The notes beneath the pieces were generated by a model that worked only from the letters and a program-made list of their open reading frames with translations, did not search any database and was not told the origin of the DNA. This document shows positions 1-12,830 of a stretch of 64,000 nt of DNA, piece after piece. Numbering within the stretch: position 1 is the first letter of the stretch; every line of letters begins with the position of its first letter. Location of the stretch: NCBI GenBank assembly GCA_030062745.1, contig CP099850.1, positions 62,001 through 126,000 of the forward strand, read 5' to 3'. The translations under genes and the position numbers were made by a program. The DNA comes from Capitulum mitella (lineage: Eukaryota > Arthropoda > Thecostraca > Pollicipedomorpha > Pollicipedidae).

Positions 1-3000
1 CAGCGAGCTACCGGGGCGGGGACGGGCGCGGCGCCGAGCGGCGAACGTGGCCGCTCGGGGCGCGCGAACTAGAGCCGGGTATATCTGGCGGGCTATCACG
101 GCGCAGCCTTGGACCAGGAGGGCCCAAGGCTGGCGGCGGCGCGGGGGCACCGGGCTGGGCCGGCGTCGGGTGCGGCTGGCGTCCGTTCGGTCGGCCGGTT
201 GTCAGTTGGCCGGATATCAAACGTCTCAGGGCCGTCCCAACGGACGCCAGCCGGCCCCCCGGCCGCCGTCATGGGCGTGGCGCGCGCCAAGGGGGACCTC
301 GAGGCGGCTGTTCCCCTAGAAAACAGCGCGGTTGGCGTGCTTTGTGTGGTTTAATGAGACGTAAGAAGAACTCCTGTTATCTTTTCAAGAATTTGGTAGG
401 ATTGCCGATAAATGAAGTAATAGGTCAAAACTTAAGAGTTGTGATTAGCATTATACGCAGAAGTTTCTTGTAAAACGTATCATTGTCCCAGTTGTTCATT
501 GTGTGTTGATGCCATGGAATCATGGCTGGCGACCTTGGGGAGATGGGGGTTCCAAACCCCTCCCCCAATAATTTCCGGAAATCCCAGCCATGCATGGAAT
601 ACTCGGCCAGGTGAGATAAGACATTGATAGTGCAGATAGCTCACTTACAGCAGATCTCGGTGCTGTCTGCAGCCTTCATGGAAAATTATCTGCAGATCCA
701 AAATATTTCCCGCGTTCCAAGCACACCAACTGTAAAAACGACTTTGAGTTGCTTACGCGTTAAACCTGTTCTCTTCCGCCGTCTATCCTAAGTCTAAGAC
801 CCTTATGTAATCGCCGAAGGCACGCAAACGCGTCTGGTCAATGTAACATCAAACTCGCAATCCAAACTGCGCGTCAGAACAAAGGAAGTCGGACGCTCGA
901 GTGTCCTTGCTCGGCGGCTCGGGCCGACCATTGTGGCGCAGATTGCATGCAGGCCGGGCGGGCCTGCTCGGCTTCCGCGCTGCGGGTCCAGCTTTCCCGG
1001 GACACCCCCGGCCGCGGCAGCCGGCGAAACCGGCCTCCGCTTCCTGCGGCCGGTCCGGGCTCCTGAACCTCCGCGGGCGATTAACACCGCTCTCCTCGGC
1101 TGCGGACGGCGCGGCGCGTGGCGCACCCCGCCGTTGTCGCGCGGCGCCCGAAGGACACCGCTCAAGGCCTGTGTACTCGGCCCACACAGCGACCCGCCGC
1201 GCTTCCTCGTCCCCGCCCGGCGGACGGAGGTGCACGATACGGCCGGGGCTCTGCGCCGCCGCCGCCGCCGCGCCGGTTGCAGCACCCTCACCCCGTGCGG
1301 CCCCCCTGCGGGCGGGCCGACTGCCCGTGTCGCTCCCCTTCTTTGTGCCGTTCCGCACCCGCCCGGCCGCCCGCCGCTCGGAAGCGTCCAAGTGGACGAC
1401 CTTGAATTCGCTCGACCTTGAACTTAACCCAGATATGACGCATTTCGGGCCGGTTGCTGGCTGGCCGCCGGCGGGCGCACCCGCCGCGCCACCGCCATCT
1501 ATGATCGGACGTTGAAAGTGGTCGAGCGCGGCTGGTCGATCTGACCGCGCGGGTTGGCCGCGTCAGCGTGGCGCCGCGAACGGACATGCATTCGCGACTC
1601 CTGTAGCGGAGGGACGGGACTGTCCAGCGGCCGTGCCTCACTTCAGCCGGAACGACCCGCGGCGCGAGGCCAGCAGCTGACCTCGACGATGCAAATCCCA
1701 CAGCGCTCACGGCGGATATGTTCAGCCGCCCCTGCAGATCGGGCGCGATTCTCGCAAACAGCCGAGATGCAGGGCTGCAGAGCGAGTGCACGCAACGTAG
1801 GACAACAGATGCGGTATGCTTCCACGCGCTTTTGCACGCAAGGCCCACGCGTGCACGCACGCGAGGGAACGTGCGCGTTATCAGATCGTTCATGCCTACT
1901 GCAATGACGGCAATGAAAACGTATAAGGGCGCTTGCATTGAAGGCTTTTTTATTTGCACCCAATTGAAAGTCATTTCTGCAGCCAATTAGATGCAATTAA
2001 TTACATTATAATCACATCTGTGGGGATATGTTCCATGATTGTTAACACATACCTACACCTTTTATTCATGTGGAATTCTTGGCGTGGATTGTTAACAGCC
2101 GGAAATTAATTAATTTAGGCAGGATGGTTTGTTATGGGATTCGGCAGAATGCTTTTAATCAATTTTGTGTGATTTTCATTCAACACTGTATTTTCTAATG
2201 AAATCATGTTATTTTATTTGCCGCCACGCTGAGCTGTAAAAACAGTTTGCCACCATATTTTGTGCCGTTAGTGCTTACAGGGGTTTCTTGTTTTTGTTGT
2301 TTCCGTATCATGCGTGAAATGAAAGCAGTGAACATTGAAGTTCGGTGGTTAATCAGGAATTCCTCATGGAATATACGCCGGCCTGAACCAGTTTATGTAC
2401 GATCAAAGCACTATGTGTGCTGATTATGACTGTCGTTAATACACCTGCCTTTGGGAAGTCAGACCATCGGCCTGATCCCCAGCGAGCTGGTAAACTTTGC
2501 TCCGGTTTTCAGCCGACAGACAGAAACCCTGCAGTCTCAGAACGGTTCTTTTGGGCGTTTTCAGCGAGACGAGCCCACCTCGCTTACTGCGTATCACCGT
2601 TTCTGCACTGGACGCTGAGCTGACTGTCGACATCCGGTTCTCATGGTTGATGGTCGGCTGTTTGGCTGACTGTTCTTGGTCGGCAAGACGATGTCGCACG
2701 ATCTTTTCAAGACCATTGCCACGCTCGATATCTTCTTTTTGATATGTTGAGATTGGGTCTGTCGAGGCGTACCGGCGGGTAGACATTCCCACAAATCTCC
2801 AGGCCGCATCTATAGTAAGGCCAAGGGACCTACGGCTTACGTCAGCGGTCATTACACGACCAAATTGTGCCGTTTCCGGGTTTAATGCAACATTTCAACG
2901 GCAACTTGCCCCACTAAATCTGTTACACATGTTCACCCCAGCCGTCCGCTCGGCACTGATCTTTGTTCGCTGGGGCAAAACTGTGAGCCTTGCCAGCTGT

Positions 3001-4887
3001 TGTGCAATTGCAACAGTCGAAATGGCTCATTACCATTCGTGTCCACGTCACTGAGGAATCGGGACCGGAATTCGCAGTCAGCCGTCTTCTGCTCACGAGG
3101 CTGGGACGACGTCGATGCCTGTCAGTCCGCGCCTTTTGTTGGCGGTCATGGCCGATCACGCGCGTCCTGGTTTGGTCCGTTCACCCCTGCCCGAGGGCGC
3201 GCCGGAGGTCAGAGGTCGCATACGTCACCGACTCTTTGTCACGTGACCCGCCCCCGCCGCCCGCCGGGCGGCTGGCGCATCGATTTTTGCTCCCGTTGGA
3301 GTCACCCTTTCGCTCGGGGCGGCGCATGCGCACTGGCTCCCCACCGGCAGGGTGTCATCGACCTTGTCACCGCGCCCTTTGAGTGACCCCTAGCGGCTGG
3401 CACTCGCCCGCGGCACGTGCTTCGTCGCTCGAATTGCCGCCGCGGTACGAGAGAGTTTGGAAGACGGACCAGTTCCAGCGCTTGAGCACCCGTGTCGAGA
3501 GGGCCTTTAGCCGATTGCTGATGCTATGTGCAGGAGATAGTGGAATTAGATGGGCGTTCGGCGGGATATTAAAAGTATTAACTGCTGAGCGAGTGCGATT
3601 TTGTACTCCGGACAGAGTTAACAGCGTGCGCTGTCATATAACCGGATACCGAATAAAATGCTTTGACCATGGCTGGGGATTTCTGAAAATTATTGGGGCC
3701 GAGTAGGATTTCAGAGTTTTTCTTTCCGTCACGACCATAGGCCGATGTTGACATGTGCTAAAAGCCGCGGTTGAGACAACACCAGGATCTCTGGCCAAGG
3801 CTGTGGCATTTGCATTGGCTTTCGTGGGCCCGTGAGGGAACGTGACTTGTGACTAAGGCAGGCGTGTGTCGTCGTTTTGGGAGACGATTAGAATGGTTGG
3901 CATTTTGCTGAGATTTATCTGAAACTGGCGAAGGTCTCGGCCCGCGGCTCGATTTACTCACTCGATAAAGCATGTCAATTAATTAACAGCACTGGCGGCG
4001 TGCGATGCACGCAGCGCAAGAAGCGTGTGTTTGAAGCAAAACAATGAGAACGTGTTTCCTCTTCGCCGCGATAACGTTCGGCGAGTCTCTGCCCCGGGCG
4101 TGGTATGCTGTGCCGCAGTGTGCGGGCGGTGGCCGCGTTTTCGGCGACTCCGGCGCCGCGGCCGGCAGCAGCCCTGCAGTCCCTCCCGCTCGCGCTCCCG
4201 CGCAGGACCACCGTGCAATTTGTCCTGACAGTGATATATCTGACGACCTTGATGCACGCGTAAACAGGCGGCGAACCACGCACGCGGCCCCCCCCCCCCC
4301 CGCGGCGCGGCCCCCTCCAGACGAGACCGCCGACCGGCAGCCTGTTTACCGTGGCAGCCGCCGGCGAGGCGGCGTGTCGCATCGCAATTAATAACGCTTC
4401 TTCACCACCCGGACCGGTGGCTGCGGTGGCGCGGCATCGGCCGCCGCGGCGCGCCGCCGCCGCGCCGCGCGCCGCCGTCGCCGCCGGCGCGCCCGACCGG
4501 CCGCCGCCCTCTGGCGTCGGCCGGCGGCGGCGGCGTTGCAGCGTTGCCATCGCCGGGCAAAAACCCGGCCGCCAGACACGTGGAGCGGCCGTCGTATTGA
4601 GCCGACCGCTCGAGCCCCTCAAATGGGTGAAACCCGGCTTTTTCGACGGCCGACGTGGCGCGTATATCGATCGCCGGCTGTCTGGAGTCTAGACGGCTGG
4701 CCGGCGGCCGACGGCCGACGGCCGCGCGCCGCCCCTCCTGCGCGCCGCCGCACACGCGCGCACACAGACACACGCAGTGGGTCAACGTACGCACTATCGA
4801 TGCGTGGCGGGGGGCGGGGGGGGGGACGGGGCGGCGGCCGGCGCGCGCCGAAGGGGTCGTCATTTGAGCCGCGGCGTTGGGTACCAC
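1..4887. other. Upstream region, no gene recognised (first part)
   Basis: GC-rich islands at 1-350, about 850-1,560 and 4,080-4,887 are separated by AT-balanced sequence. A short dispersed repeat occurs in inverted orientation: 562-592 and 3667-3697 share the CATGGCTGGGGATTTC-type sequence as reverse complements. A GTCACGTGAC palindrome is at 3239-3248, a run of 14 C at 4288-4301 and a run of 10 G at 4816-4825. No open frame shows known domains. Confidence 0.6.
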
Positions 4888-5037
4888 GCATGGAGAGAGC
4901 GATGGGAGGAGGGAGAGGACGGGACGAAACGAAGTGAGGTGGAGGTAACGCCTGGATAGGATGGGAGAAGGATGGAGGGTGGGAAAGGGATAAAGAGGGA
5001 GAAAGAATGGAAGACGCGAAAGAGGGTGAGAGCGTGG
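4888..5037 (+). repeat. Purine-rich low-complexity tract
   Basis: About 150 bases that are very largely A and G on the + strand (GGGAGGAGGGAGAGGACGGG and similar), with strong strand asymmetry. It is not built of an exact unit. Confidence 0.8.
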
Positions 5038-5984
5038 CAGTAGAAGTATTTTCGTACAGTTATTTTTTCAGTACCAGCATGCATTTTTAGGCCTGGTATT
5101 GGTAATCAGACGACAACACTTTTGTGGTATACATCGCAAATATTCATCAAGGAAGTTTTGGTATTTTTCTGTTTATTCATAAATTCGATCTGAATGGTTG
5201 CCAGAGCGATGTTGGGGTTAGAGACCGGGCTGAGTAGAATTTACCGCCGCTACACCCGATCAAGTAGTGCAAGGTAACGGCAGCGTTGACCGGTAACCCA
5301 CGTGCCAACTGTATTGCTGCGGGCACATGCGAGAAGGAAATATCCGGCGTTCTGTCGGCCACGACGCCACGTCGACCGTACAACAGTCAGATCTCAGTGA
5401 CCAGAACTTGTCTTACGTCACATAATCTGGGATGGGCCGACGGGAACGGAACGACTCTCGGCTTCGGTGATCGACCGAGATCCAGATTTTGACGACATGG
5501 CGGCGCACCCCCGAACGGGTTGTGGCGTTCGCCGTGCAATCCGTTCTCCGTTCTTCGTTTTGTGAATCTTTTGTAAGGACATCGGCTGCCGGACCGGCAA
5601 TTTCCGTATAGTTTGCAGTGTCGGTAACGCCCTGTCCGTCCTCCAGAGTGAGATGTCTACCAATCATTGACTCATCTTCGGTTCCATTTCCTCCACCTTG
5701 TTTTGGACCAGGGCGTGGTCTTTCTCCTGCCATCAGCCCCGTTACGTGACACTCTGTGGCAGACGTGGAATCCATTCCAGTCGTGCTGCTCGCGGCCCGG
5801 CCCCCCCCCCCGCGCCCCCCCGGCGGCGGCGGCGGACGGCGAGCCGCGATTGCCCTAGGTCAGGGAACTCGTATCATCGATCGGAGCTGGGCCGGCTGGG
5901 GAGGGGCAGTGTATCAGCTGACGGATGCCAGGAAGGGTAGCAGCATTGCAGCGGCCGGCGGCTGCGGCGACGCGCAGGGAACGC

Positions 5985-6180
5985 TGGGTCAGCGGGGGCT
6001 GGGTCAGGAGAGGAAGAGGCAGGGGACTGGGGAAGCGGACGACGCTGGGTCGGAGCGAAGAGTAGGGGACTGGAGGAGCAGGAGGAGCTGGGTTGGGAGA
6101 GACTGGGTCGGGAGGTTGAGGGCATCCAAGGCAACGGGAGAATCAGGAGACATTGGGCGATGGAAAAAGATCAGACGACA
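5985..6180 (+). repeat. G-rich tract with degenerate CTGGGTCRGG units
   Basis: CTGGGTCAGCG, CTGGGTCAGGAG, CTGGGTCGGAG and CTGGGTCGGGAG recur at irregular spacing inside a G/A-rich strand. These contain TGGGTCA half-sites but the tract looks like a decayed minisatellite. Confidence 0.65.
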
Positions 6181-7532
6181 GTCGATTTCAGAGCGGTTGG
6201 GTGAGAGATGATTGCTGTCTGCAGCTCACAGCTGCAGGACTTGCTATGCAGTCTTGCATTGGATGCTGATGCATTAAGCAGAGCTGTTTGTCTTATGCGA
6301 CTTTTAATTGGATCAGTGCCGCGAAAAGTGAGTCATTATGATAACATATGGCAGAAGAGAAGGATCCCGCGAGTGCTGAGCGCCCAGAACTTTCCAGCAT
6401 TTCCGAGGTGTGAATCCAAACCATAAGGCATGAGCGTTGCTACTGCCGCGAAGTCCGTGAGCAAAGACTCGGGCAACGAGTGGAAATGCCTTGTAGCTCC
6501 CGTTTCGCGGCGAGGAGACGCAACGCCCCCTGACGAGCGCGCTGCGTGAGAAGCTCCGGATCAGCTGAATTTTACGACGCCGGCTGGCGGCGGCTCGTCT
6601 GCGTCTGGCTGGAATCGATCCGGCACGGGACGCCGCATCCCAGCTCGCGGTCTGGGCCGGCAGCCAGTCAGGAGCTGGCTGTCAGACGGCCAGACGGCGC
6701 GGCGGCTCGCTGCGCTGCCTGCGTGCGGTCTCGAGCGTCGTCCCCGACGAAGGCAAAGATGACGAATGACGTCGGCGTTGATGGCCGGAGTTTTACGCAT
6801 GGGATAAAGCACGCAGTGACCAGCCATAGCCATGGATGTGTCGCGTTTTTGTATTTTGCAGGACGTGTCGGATTTTGGTTTGCATTTCAGCAGAAGCAAA
6901 ACCCGTACCAGGTGCGAAACTTCTCCGGCATCAATTGGCGTTTCAGAGTGGAGAAACACTTGACGCGCAGGCGGGTGAGATGGGGATTAACGTCCATTTT
7001 CTACAGCCGGTCCAGCCGAGCGGCGGCGGCCGGCGGGCCCGCCTGCCCGGGCCCCCTCCCTCCACCCGACCGGCCATGCCCTTGAACGGCCGTCTGTCGG
7101 TCACCACGCTCCTCTGTGGACGGTGCGCCGCCGCCGCCGCCGCAAAAACTCCCCTCGCCGCCTGTGCGCCGTTTTTGCCGCAACCGGCCGCCGCTTTTTG
7201 GCGTTGTCGCTGTTTACTGCGTGCCGCCCCCCCCCCCTCTGTGCCCCGGGGCGGGGCCGGGCCGGGCGGCGGCGATCAGAGCAGGCAGCTAAACAAATCC
7301 GTGGTACTACGTCTCCTCGCCGGGGACGCGGCGAGGACACCCGGCCACAGCGGAGGTAAATGTTGATAGGACCGCCGCCAACGCGGGAAGGTGGACGCCG
7401 CGTGTGGTGTCTGTTGCCGGAGAGGCGGCTGCGAATTGGTGCATGTTGCGCCAGTTACGGTCCAGGACCACTTTTCCGGGCCCCGTAGGAAAATGGCATT
7501 AATGCCACTCCTTAAGTGAAAAGAGAAGTGAG

Positions 7533-8243
7533 CTTTGCATTCACGGGATGCCGTCGGTGACCTGTCCGGGAAAGTGAGAAAGAACCTTTTGTGGTGGTCA
7601 GAGATTAAACGTTATGTTGTCTGAAGACGCTGCAGAGTCTAGTCAGAAAAAAGAGTAGCAGTTTGAAATTAATGATGCATTTTGCAAGAACTGCCTCGGA
7701 GACCGTTTTTACGTAGTGTCTGTCGTGTTTTACGACGTGGGTTCTGGTTCGATGTGGGCACAGAAACACATTCGCTTAGTGAGAAGCATCTGGCCTGTTC
7801 ATTTTATTCCGCGTGACAGCACCGGCACTCCAGCTTTGCATTTCGCCCCACGCGACCCGGGGACCCTGAACTCTGTTCCAACCTCGTTTGGCCTCCAAGT
7901 GGAATCCGTTAGCGGCGCTGCAGCCCCGGCCGCTCTGGGAATGTCGGACATTTGAACAGGCCGTAGTTCCCTCTGACCCGCCGTCGGGATGGCTGGGTAC
8001 CACGTGCGCTGCACGCGGCGGCAGCCGGCAGTGCAGCGCACGGGGGAGTTCATGGCTGCGTCGAGGCCGCGACCCGGTGGCCCTGAGTGGGACAGGGGAG
8101 TGCCGAGGGCGGCGAGACGGATTTCTGCAGTTTCATGGCGCCTCATGAACGCAGCTGGGGCGGAAGCCTCGCGGGATTCGCTTGTGGAGTATTTTCGCTT
8201 TCTTTGCATTCACGGGGTGCCGTCGGTGACCTGTCCAGGAAAT
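7533..8243 (+). repeat. Pair of dispersed 42-43-bp direct repeats
   Basis: CTTTGCATTCACGGG..TGCCGTCGGTGACCTGTCC..GGAAA occurs at 7533-7575 and 8202-8243 with about two differences, 0.67 kb apart. Flanks do not match, so this is either a pair of repeat ends or a small duplication. Confidence 0.8.
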
Positions 8244-9342
8244 GTCAGCGGCGAACATCGACGCTGACCCGCCCGCCACAGCGCGGCGGCAGTTCGCGCC
8301 GCTGCCGCCAGATGGCAGGCGCGCTGCTGCCGGGCATTATCGTTGACCGTGAACCTGGTCGTGTCGCGGCCGGGTAGGGCCTCGCATGGCCCCAGTAACA
8401 GGCTGCGGACCGGCCGGCCGGCGGCAGGGACGGGTTACGACCGCTGGACAGCTGGCCGGCCGGTGGCTCCCGGAAACAAAAAGGGATTTCCGGCCACAGG
8501 TGGGAGATGGGCTCGGAGTTGTCACGAAGATTCTTCGCGTCTGTGGCGGGCTGGCGGGACTCGTGCATGGTGCAGTTGGCCCACGTTGCCTGACGCCAGG
8601 AGCGAATGTACAGGGCTGGGCTGAAACTGAGGGATGGCACCCATCAGCTATGAAGAATGCGGCAGATTTCGCGCAGTGGTGTCGAGGAGTTCACGTCGTA
8701 TGCGGGACGTTTGTCAAACTTGGCGACAGCCGCAACAAGTGAGCGTCATCACGGCCTCAGGAGTTTCGGGCAGCACTGCGGAGCCGGTCCGCTCGGCGGA
8801 CCACGCTGACGGCGTCCGTCCAGGCGCAAGGCGAACCGTAAAAACGGCCACTACTTCCACTACGGCGGTCGTAACTGTGACGCGACGGCGCCGGCACGCC
8901 GCCGCCGTCGCCGCCGAGCCCGGGTGCCGAGACGAGTGGCCGCGGCGTGCCGGGCGCTGGACGGCCGCCTGCGCTGACCTTGAACCCTGCGAGGTCATGG
9001 GGCGGCGGCTGGCGCGGCGGCCGCCGCCGGTCCGTCCACCTGTGCACGGCGCGGCCGCCTGCGGCGCCGCTCCGGATCCGGCTCCGAAGCGGGTCGTTTT
9101 CCGGGGCGCCGACCGCTCCGTGCGAGACCCGGCCGCGCCGCGCGTCCAAGGTCTCGCCGGAAAGCGCCGCGCGAGACGCAGCCGGTGCGGCCACGTGCTC
9201 GCCTCCAGGCCTCTGGCCGGCGTGCTCCGCAGCTCTCCGCAGGGCGCCGCAGGGCCGGCGGATCCGGCGTCTCTGAGGGGAGGGAGGGGGTGAACATCAG
9301 AGTCTCAGTGATCCGGCGGTCCTCTGGCTCCAGCAGCGACCG

Positions 9343-9360
9343 CCCCCCCCCCCCCCCCCC
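9343..9360 (+). repeat. C18 homopolymer
   Basis: Longest of many C or G runs of 10-18 bases in the window. Confidence 0.97.
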
Positions 9361-11207
9361 AACCCGACCCTCCTCCTGCGAGGCGGGAGGAGAACCGGCA
9401 GAGGTTCAAGGGCAGGTAAAAATACGCAGCGCAGCGGCAGCGCCGGCCGTCTAATAGGACCGGCAGCGGTGCAGGGGCGCCCTCAGGCCCGCGTCGAGGC
9501 AGGACAAACGCCAGCTGCCGGGTGACGTTCTGGATGATGACGATGGCGTGCCAAAGGCTTGGGATAACCGCCAACACGGCGTTGAAAAGGCGGCCTGTAC
9601 CCTGATGCAGAGAGCGACTCTGCGCGTGCTCCAGCTCTGCAACTCCTCCCAGAGAGGAGAGCAGAGCTGGGCGCCGCACGTGCACGAGCCCTGGCTGCTG
9701 AGTTGACGGTTGCTGACGCCTTGCGTTTACTGACGGCATCACGTACAGAGTGCCCCGCTGAGATGCTGGCTATGTCCTGGCTGATTATGGCTATGTTATG
9801 GTCGATGTTCGGTTCCTAAACTTAAGGGCACAATATTGAGCGGCGTTCATTTTTTCGTTTTTCTTTCATGGGTATGTGGTAGTGGTCCGTTTTATGCTCT
9901 CGACACTCGCCAGACAACACTTGTGTCGTGTAGTACGCTATCGTTATAATGCGTTTCATCGTGAAATACAGGGTCGTTCCAACGCGGTATGAATGCATTC
10001 CCACAATTCCCAACTGACGAAATTGCGTCCAGCGTACGTTGTATAGGCGGATAGAGACCAGTATGAACGTTAAGTTTGCTTTTGAAAAAGATGGTTACCT
10101 TAACGAAGATTGAAGCGGCTGCCAGGAGCACTCCATCCGTATCAGAAACCCACTAAGAATAAGCATTTATTAACACCTTTATGTTTCTGAAAGCTTCCAA
10201 ACGCCCTTAAATGTCGAACAACGTTGGATATCGTCATTTTCCTTTGATTTATGTCATGCGCTTGCTTTTGCATCGTGCAGTGTCTCCAACTCCTTTTTCG
10301 TCATTTGTTCTCTCACAGATATCATCCACGCTGAGGACTTTTCTTTGTTCTCTCCGGTCAGTGACCACCTTCGCCTGCGCTTTTGTTCCGTCACTTATTA
10401 CGATCATAGTTGTCAGGAGTGAACGAGTCAAGTTGAAGGCCACTTAATTGTTACCCGCATTTTAGAGCTCGAGTGACCCATGGGTGCTGCCACCTAGCAA
10501 AAGTCCTCTCGAGTTGGTAGTGCCCTCTATGATAATATAGTTGTCAGATTTGCTAGTAGAGGGCAGTATACGCCAATACCGTAAGCATTCTGAACTGGTC
10601 GTCAGCTAGTCGAATTTGTGCTCCACTTTCGCATTTTTGCGAACAGCCAAATGAATTTTAATTCTCCATTGTCAAGTTAATTAGGGGGAATATGTGTCGC
10701 GATTGGGTTGTTTTTGCTGAAGCCGTCAGAAAAAATAGTTCTCATTTTAACGAAACATATGAGTCGTATATACGCCGTGAGTAGAAACATCCCTGTGCCT
10801 GTGACCTACCATTTCATCTGTACCTTTGTTATCGGAAAAGTTTTGGCTTTGATCCGAACTCCAATACCATGGCTGTCATGCCCCATCTGCGTTTCCCCGC
10901 CATTTTAATCACTTGCTCGTCATAGGCCCCGAAACACACAGCACTGGTCAAGCCGAGCACGGGAGAAACTATCCCGAGATTTCTCCCCAAAGCCAACGCA
11001 GCGGACCCAGCCGACTTCATGTCCCTAGTGCCGTTCCGGCTGTCGTAGGCCCTCCTGGAAGTGCTCCGCGGTGACCCCTGACCACCGCGTGCCGCCGGCG
11101 ACGGCAGTGGAGGCGGCGGGGCGCGCGACGACCGCACCGCCCACGATTCCTTTCACAACTGACCCGATTAGAGTCCGACGACCCGGCCGGGACGACCTTT
11201 CATCGAT

Positions 11208-11229
11208 CCCCCCCCACTTTCGGGGGGGG
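11208..11229. repeat. C8/G8 hairpin
   Basis: Eight C (11208-11215), loop ACTTTC, eight G (11222-11229). It could fold as a hairpin in single strands. Confidence 0.9.
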
Positions 11230-12830
11230 CATCGGGGTCGGCGCCGCCCGGGCTGAAATGTGTCGACGATCGGTAATGAACCAGCGTGGGGGAGGGCGCT
11301 GGGCTGGGACAACGCCCTCAGCTCCTGTAGAAAGGCTCTCCGAGAACGTTCTCCGGACGCCGCCGCCTGCCAAGCGGGAAGAAATCCAAAGGTGTGGCTT
11401 GATGAACTGAATCACAAGAGTATGATAAAAACAAAGGTGGCGACCAGAAAACAAACGAATGTTCTTAAAATCGTGCAGGAATGAGCGAACACCAGGGGCC
11501 CCGAAATTTCGCTTTTCCTCATTGTGTAGTGAATTTACTGATAGCGCATGGAAAAAATCGCCAAAAGTATGTCAATACCCTTTCCCTTAAATATCTGTCC
11601 ACCGGCATCATTCGGTAGTATGATGCAGCTGCAGTCGTGTTTGAAATATTTCTCAGAATTCGTTGCTGATTTGGTCCGCGTGTTTCGGATTTATGTTCGC
11701 ATGTCCAGGCCGGGAGGAAAACCGTACGATAAAGAATGATATCCGTTTGTGACGTGAGTTCCATTTCGTGAACAGGTGCTGATTCGACACGGATCCATTG
11801 TTTGCAGCCGCCTGGATGACAGATGATCTCCAGCTTAATCAGAATGGCGGGGCGCTTGGCCTGATTTAATTTCCACTTCGCGAACTGGACTCGTTCACCC
11901 GCCGCATTAGGCCTAATGGAAGCCATTCGACCGCGGGGTCAGTGGCCCAGATCGGTTTGTTTCCATTTATGACGTCGAGTGTTTCGACACACAATAGTCC
12001 GGAGGAAAGATTTGCTGGCACTTATTTTTTGCAGTGCAGATGATTTAATAGATAGAATAGAATAGAATAGAATAGATTGATAACATGAGTTCAGATAACT
12101 GGCTTTGCACTGTGCGCCCCAAGTCCCATTAATCAGTCAACTGCCTTTGCACCCCCGTTAAGAATCTGTCCCTGACTAAGGCCTTGATAATGTGATGACA
12201 GTATGACAAAAATGAGAGGCCATGCTTACGCTACGACAAAACGACAGCCTTGGCCAGAAGGATCAAGAGATTGCCTTTATCATTGCAACACGGAGGCAAT
12301 GGCCTCTGAAGTATCAGTGTTTGATGCTCGTCGAGGGCATGTTTGCATTCACGTGACCTCCTCAGCGGTTAGCCTCTTGAGCACCAAAAGTTTTCAGAGA
12401 AGACATGGTGGCGTGGTTTCCAAGGAAGCGTAGTGCGGCTTGGAATGTTTTGGACTGGGCAGGTAGCCATTTTAAAACACACAGGTCGTCTCATATTTAC
12501 CATTTATAACCAAATTTGAAAACATACTGGGCATTTCTGAAATCATATCGGAATTCCTCGCGAAAGTTTCACCGATGTTAAGCAATGGCGCAGATATTTA
12601 TACGACTGTCTGTCACACGTACTGTAGTAGACGAAAATTTACATTGTATACATCTTCATCATACCTTTGAAAGGCACGAGTCAGAAAGACTGACGACTGC
12701 TTTGATATGTTTCTTGTTTCTCCGGCCTCGCATGCTGGAGGATTGTTGTACAAGAACTACGGTGGAAGCGGGAATTAAGCACCGTGTTGGGAAAGGAACT
12801 GGTGAGCTACGATGGGAGCAGGACTGGTCC

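Larger units (their letters stand above)
5038..8740. other. Upstream region, no gene recognised (second part)
   Basis: Mostly mixed sequence. Runs of 11 C lie at 5801-5811 and 7227-7237, and a second G-rich asymmetric tract with several CTGGGTCRGG copies at 5985-6180. A GC-rich block covers about 6,990-7,380. A 42-43-bp sequence occurs twice, at 7533-7575 and 8202-8243. A reverse-strand frame at 5413-5775 and a + frame at 6208-6327 were examined and are not supported as genes. Confidence 0.55.
8741..12830. other. Upstream region, no gene recognised (third part)
   Basis: A GC-rich island occupies 8,780-9,460 and includes a run of 18 C at 9343-9360. Sequence from 9,740 to about 12,800 is AT-balanced. 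It has an 8-bp C/G hairpin at 11208-11229 and an AATAG pentanucleotide run at about 12053-12076. No frame with recognisable domains. Confidence 0.6.

Noticed and set aside
590-610. ATG CAT GGA ATA CTC GGC CAG with GTGAGA donor
   Set aside because: It overlaps a dispersed repeat that also occurs inverted at 3667-3697, so it is not a unique exon.
2436-2852. 138-residue reverse-strand frame
   Set aside because: It has no recognisable domain, no neighbouring exon and no clear splice sites; an open frame of this length can occur by chance.
5413-5775. 120-residue reverse-strand frame, considered as a possible old mobile-element fragment
   Set aside because: The resemblance to any element family is too weak to name one.
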